Shown piece after piece: positions 61,986 to 64,000 of a DNA stretch of 64,000 nt. Each line of letters starts with the position of its first letter. Positions within the stretch are counted from its first letter, which is position 1. Source of the stretch: Candidatus Melainabacteria bacterium. GTDB lineage: Bacteria > Cyanobacteriota > Vampirovibrionia > Obscuribacterales > Obscuribacteraceae. A program made the translations under genes and the position numbers. Under the pieces are notes generated by a model. That model did not search any database and was not told the origin of the DNA. It saw only the letters and a program-made list of their open reading frames with translations. The stretch is taken from contig RXJR01000018.1 of NCBI GenBank assembly GCA_003963305.1, positions 157,190 through 221,189 on the forward strand, read 5' to 3'.

Positions 61986-62239
61986 ATGATTACAGTGGGC
62001 GCTATCGGATTGACCAGTGCCTGAGCGGCTGGGTTGACAAGCGCTTGTGCTGCGGGCGTCACCAGGCTCTGTGCCGCAAAAATTATTGGAACATCTGCGC
62101 GGCTTTCTATTTCGGTTGCACAGTTTTCAATTTGTTTGAGTAAGCGAACGGGCTCTGTATCAGCACCGTGCAAGCGAGTCACTACTTCTTTCAAATCGGC
62201 GATTGCACTCTTTAGAGTGATTTGATTGGGAAAGGACAT
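61982..62239 (-). CDS. Hypothetical small protein with ALVNP repeats
   Basis: 85 residues from the ATG at 62239 (AAGGAAAG upstream). A helical first half (LKSAIADLKEVVTRLHG, LLKQIENCATEIESR) leads to a short repeat AAQALVNPAAQALVNPIAP. No family is recognised. A longer in-frame start at 62320 would add 27 basic residues. Convergent with murG. Confidence 0.5.
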   Translation of the reverse strand: MSFPNQITLKSAIADLKEVVTRLHGADTEPVRLLKQIENCATEIESRADVPIIFAAQSLVTPAAQALVNPAAQALVNPIAPTVII

Positions 62240-62494
62240 ATCTTTCCTTGCTAGTCTGTGAGGGGATTTACGAGACTTCGGTGCAACCGGGTTGCCATTA
62301 CCTTGATGAGATACTAACACAGGGTTTTTAGATTGCAGCCGGCACTTTCAGCCAGCCAACTTAAATTTGATGTCAAGAACTGTGCGCCCAGCAACATGGC
62401 ATGTCTTGGGTGTCTGATAGATATGGAGAACTTATTCACATTAGTTATTCAGGTATTATCCTGATAGTAGATAAGCGCGATTTTTGGTTTTCCC

Positions 62495-62965
62495 ATGCCT
62501 CCACTAACTCCTGCTGCAATTGAAATGATCTGGTGGCTTTCCTTTGTCACTCTTTCCATTTTGTTTGTATCTGGATACGCCGCGCGTCGTTGGCAATTGC
62601 ACTTAAATGCGCAACGACTGCGCGAGCTGACGGACCTGCAGTTGTACAGAAAGCGTTTGCAGGTGATTACTAATGAGATGCTTGTGCTGGCTAATGAGAT
62701 GGATCAGCAGAGTAAGTTCATTCCAGGCAGCGCCTCGCAGAGCTGGTCTAAAAACCTCGGAATTGCTTGCGATGAGCTAGTTCAGCTGGGCGAAACATTG
62801 CCTCTCATCGATCAGCTTTTGGAGCGAAAAAAGATAAAGGCTGGACGAGAAGGCATTTTGCGGTCGTGTCGGATGGCTGCGAAAATCTCGCGCGAGCTGC
62901 ATAACATTCGTGAGGCGGAACCGAAACTCTTAGGCGACAAACAGAGCGGTTCTAAATTGCCGTAG
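62495..62965 (+). CDS. Hypothetical single-pass membrane protein
   Basis: 156 residues. An N-terminal helix (MIWWLSFVTLSILFVSGYA) is followed by a helical, charged region (LRELTDLQLYRKRLQVITNEMLVLANEM, then LVQLGETLPLIDQLLERKKIKAGREG). It has the look of a small coiled-coil membrane protein, but no family is recognised. No strong ribosome site. Confidence 0.6.
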   Translation: MPPLTPAAIEMIWWLSFVTLSILFVSGYAARRWQLHLNAQRLRELTDLQLYRKRLQVITNEMLVLANEMDQQSKFIPGSASQSWSKNLGIACDELVQLGETLPLIDQLLERKKIKAGREGILRSCRMAAKISRELHNIREAEPKLLGDKQSGSKLP

Positions 62966-63296
62966 AGTCAAATCGAAAGTTGGCTTACGCTAACGATTTT
63001 ACGGGCATGTCAGCTCGCATCCTCCGAATATAGATAGTAAGGCATTTCTATATGCGTGCGCCACTACTTTTGGTGCGTAAGTTGGATGCTAATTTCCGGC
63101 AAAGTTTAACCAAATATCTTTGCTCGAACATGTACATGACAACCTGAAAATCTCATAGAATTGAAATATAGGTTTCAACGAAGTCGGTGACAAGAGCAAC
63201 GTGCGCTGTCGCTCCTGCGTGCACGAGCATGTGGCTATGCCCTTGCCGGAGATTTTGCTGCGACCAAATTGGGGATGAATCGTGGAGGACGTGATC
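62966..63296. other. Intergenic region
   Basis: 331 bases ahead of the acidic repeat gene. It should hold that gene's promoter. No RNA gene or clear promoter pair is seen. Confidence 0.45.
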
Positions 63297-64000
63297 ATGG
63301 CTAAGAAGAAGAAAGGAGCGAAAGCAGCTGCGGCTGGGCAAGGAAGCAAGGCACCCGTGGCAGCGGCTTGCGTAGAAGAGGAGAAAGAAACTTGTGCATC
63401 CACCGAAGATGCAGCCGTAGCAACGGTTTCAGAGGCGGAGGAAGCACCGAAAGAAGATGAAGCAGCAGAAGTAACTTCAAGCGACGAAGAAGCGAAGGAA
63501 GAAGAATCGAAAGAGGAAGCATCGAAAGAAGATGAAGCTGAAGAAGTAACTGCGAGCGACGAAGAAGCAAAGGAAGAAGAATCGAAAGAGGAAGCATCGA
63601 AAGAAGATGAAGCTGAAGAAGTAACTTCGAGCGACGAAGAAGCAAAGGAAGAAGAATCGAAAGAGGAAGCACCGAAAGAAGATGAAGCTGAAGAAGTAAC
63701 TTCGAGCGACGAAGAAGCTAAAGAAGAAGATACAGAAACAGAGTGCGATTCAAGTTGTTCTGAAGAAACCAGTGATGCTGCATTGGCGCCCGCAGCGCAC
63801 GGAGTTGAAGTACCGGCAGAAGTTGTCGGTGGTGCTTTAACTGCTGATGAAATGGCTGAAGAGTGTAAGGAAGAGTGTAAAGAAGAAGCCAAAGAGTCAG
63901 AACCGGCTGCAGAAGCACCTGCAGAAGAAGAGAAGAAAGAGGATGAACCAGCTGCAGAAGCACCTGCAGAAGAAGAGAAGAAAGAGGATGAACCAGCTGC
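63297..64000 (+). CDS. Highly acidic repeat protein, 3' end outside window
   Basis: At least 234 residues. The ATG at 63297 has GGAGG eight bases upstream, the best ribosome site in this region. A basic, Ala-rich head (KKKKGAKAAAAGQGSKAP) is followed by about three and a half copies of a 25-residue unit (EEVTSSDEEAKEEESKEEA and SKEDEA) and then by copies of a 15-residue unit EEEKKEDEPAAEAPA that continue to the window edge. There is also a Cys-containing piece AEECKEECKEEAKESE. The opposite strand gives a long Ser-rich frame, which is a shadow. No family is recognised; such Glu/Lys/Ala tracts form charged helices or disordered tails. Confidence 0.8.
   Translation, partial: MAKKKKGAKAAAAGQGSKAPVAAACVEEEKETCASTEDAAVATVSEAEEAPKEDEAAEVTSSDEEAKEEESKEEASKEDEAEEVTASDEEAKEEESKEEASKEDEAEEVTSSDEEAKEEESKEEAPKEDEAEEVTSSDEEAKEEDTETECDSSCSEETSDAALAPAAHGVEVPAEVVGGALTADEMAEECKEECKEEAKESEPAAEAPAEEEKKEDEPAAEAPAEEEKKEDEPA
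63470..63722 (+). repeat. 75-base tandem repeat inside the acidic protein gene
   Basis: About three and a half copies of a 75-base unit, nearly identical, starting near 63470. A second 45-base repeat begins near 63910 and runs past the window end. High identity between copies suggests recent expansion. Confidence 0.8.

Noticed and set aside
63089..63892. Minus-strand 267-residue Ser-rich frame with repeats
   Set aside because: Its repeats (SSSFDASSF) are the complement of the acidic repeat gene on the plus strand. The plus frame has a strong ribosome site; this one does not.

Overview
The window looks like chromosomal DNA of a free-living Gram-negative-type bacterium, most plausibly a non-photosynthetic relative of cyanobacteria (Melainabacteria/Vampirovibrionia, Obscuribacterales-like). 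That placement is an inference from gene content: C5-pathway heme genes, futalosine-route menaquinone genes, a DHH-CBS-poly(A)-polymerase fusion of the type known from cyanobacteria, many TPR proteins, and RlpA and TonB-C-like envelope proteins. There are no rRNAs, transposases, phage genes or CRISPR arrays. Base composition is fairly even and GTG and TTG starts are common.

Layout. 1-2.0 kb: hemA-hemC (heme). 2.3-8.3 kb: minus-strand block with a BtuF/TroA-like binding protein, a P-loop NTPase, a flotillin, two NfeD-like membrane proteins with extreme His/Gly and Asp/Gly repeats, and a zinc-ribbon TPR protein. 8.4-11.2 kb: DHH-CBS-tRNA nucleotidyltransferase fusion. 11.2-14.8 kb: a TonB-C-like protein and a MoxR ATPase with a metallopeptidase/VWA partner. 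15.2-19.5 kb: an orphan protein, then a response regulator facing a histidine kinase/lipid kinase pair, with eight 13-bp tandem repeats between the convergent genes. 19.7-25.7 kb: a secreted START-like protein, tRNA-Ser(CGA), a Ser/Thr kinase with LRRs and small proteins. 25.7-29.4 kb: two coupled methyltransferases and a TPR membrane protein. 29.5-32.1 kb: mqnB-mqnD, a PaaI-type thioesterase and speD.

32.4-40.0 kb holds the most unusual unit: eight tightly packed plus-strand genes (SPFH-SHOCT protein, two zinc-ribbon DUF4178-like proteins, a 46-residue membrane peptide, a DUF350-like protein, a membrane-anchored spermidine-synthase-like enzyme, a flavin oxidoreductase and a polytopic His-containing membrane protein). 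It looks like a membrane-surface system that makes or modifies a polyamine-like or lipid-linked product.

40.0-50.7 kb: a K+ channel-like protein, a small secreted protein, an Asn/Tyr-rich prion-like protein, cysS, gltX, an RlpA-like protein, yebC and a large TPR protein. 50.8-58.1 kb: four tandem membrane histidine kinases that form an A-B-A'-B' duplication with no response regulator beside them. 58.2-61.9 kb: murD-ftsW-murG. 62-64 kb: small orphan proteins and the start of a highly acidic, repeat-built protein that runs off the right edge.

A dispersed hairpin repeat (conserved 5' tag, constant TCC or TCT loop, co-varying stem) occurs at least five times in three intergenic regions (40.0, 46.2 and 58.1 kb).
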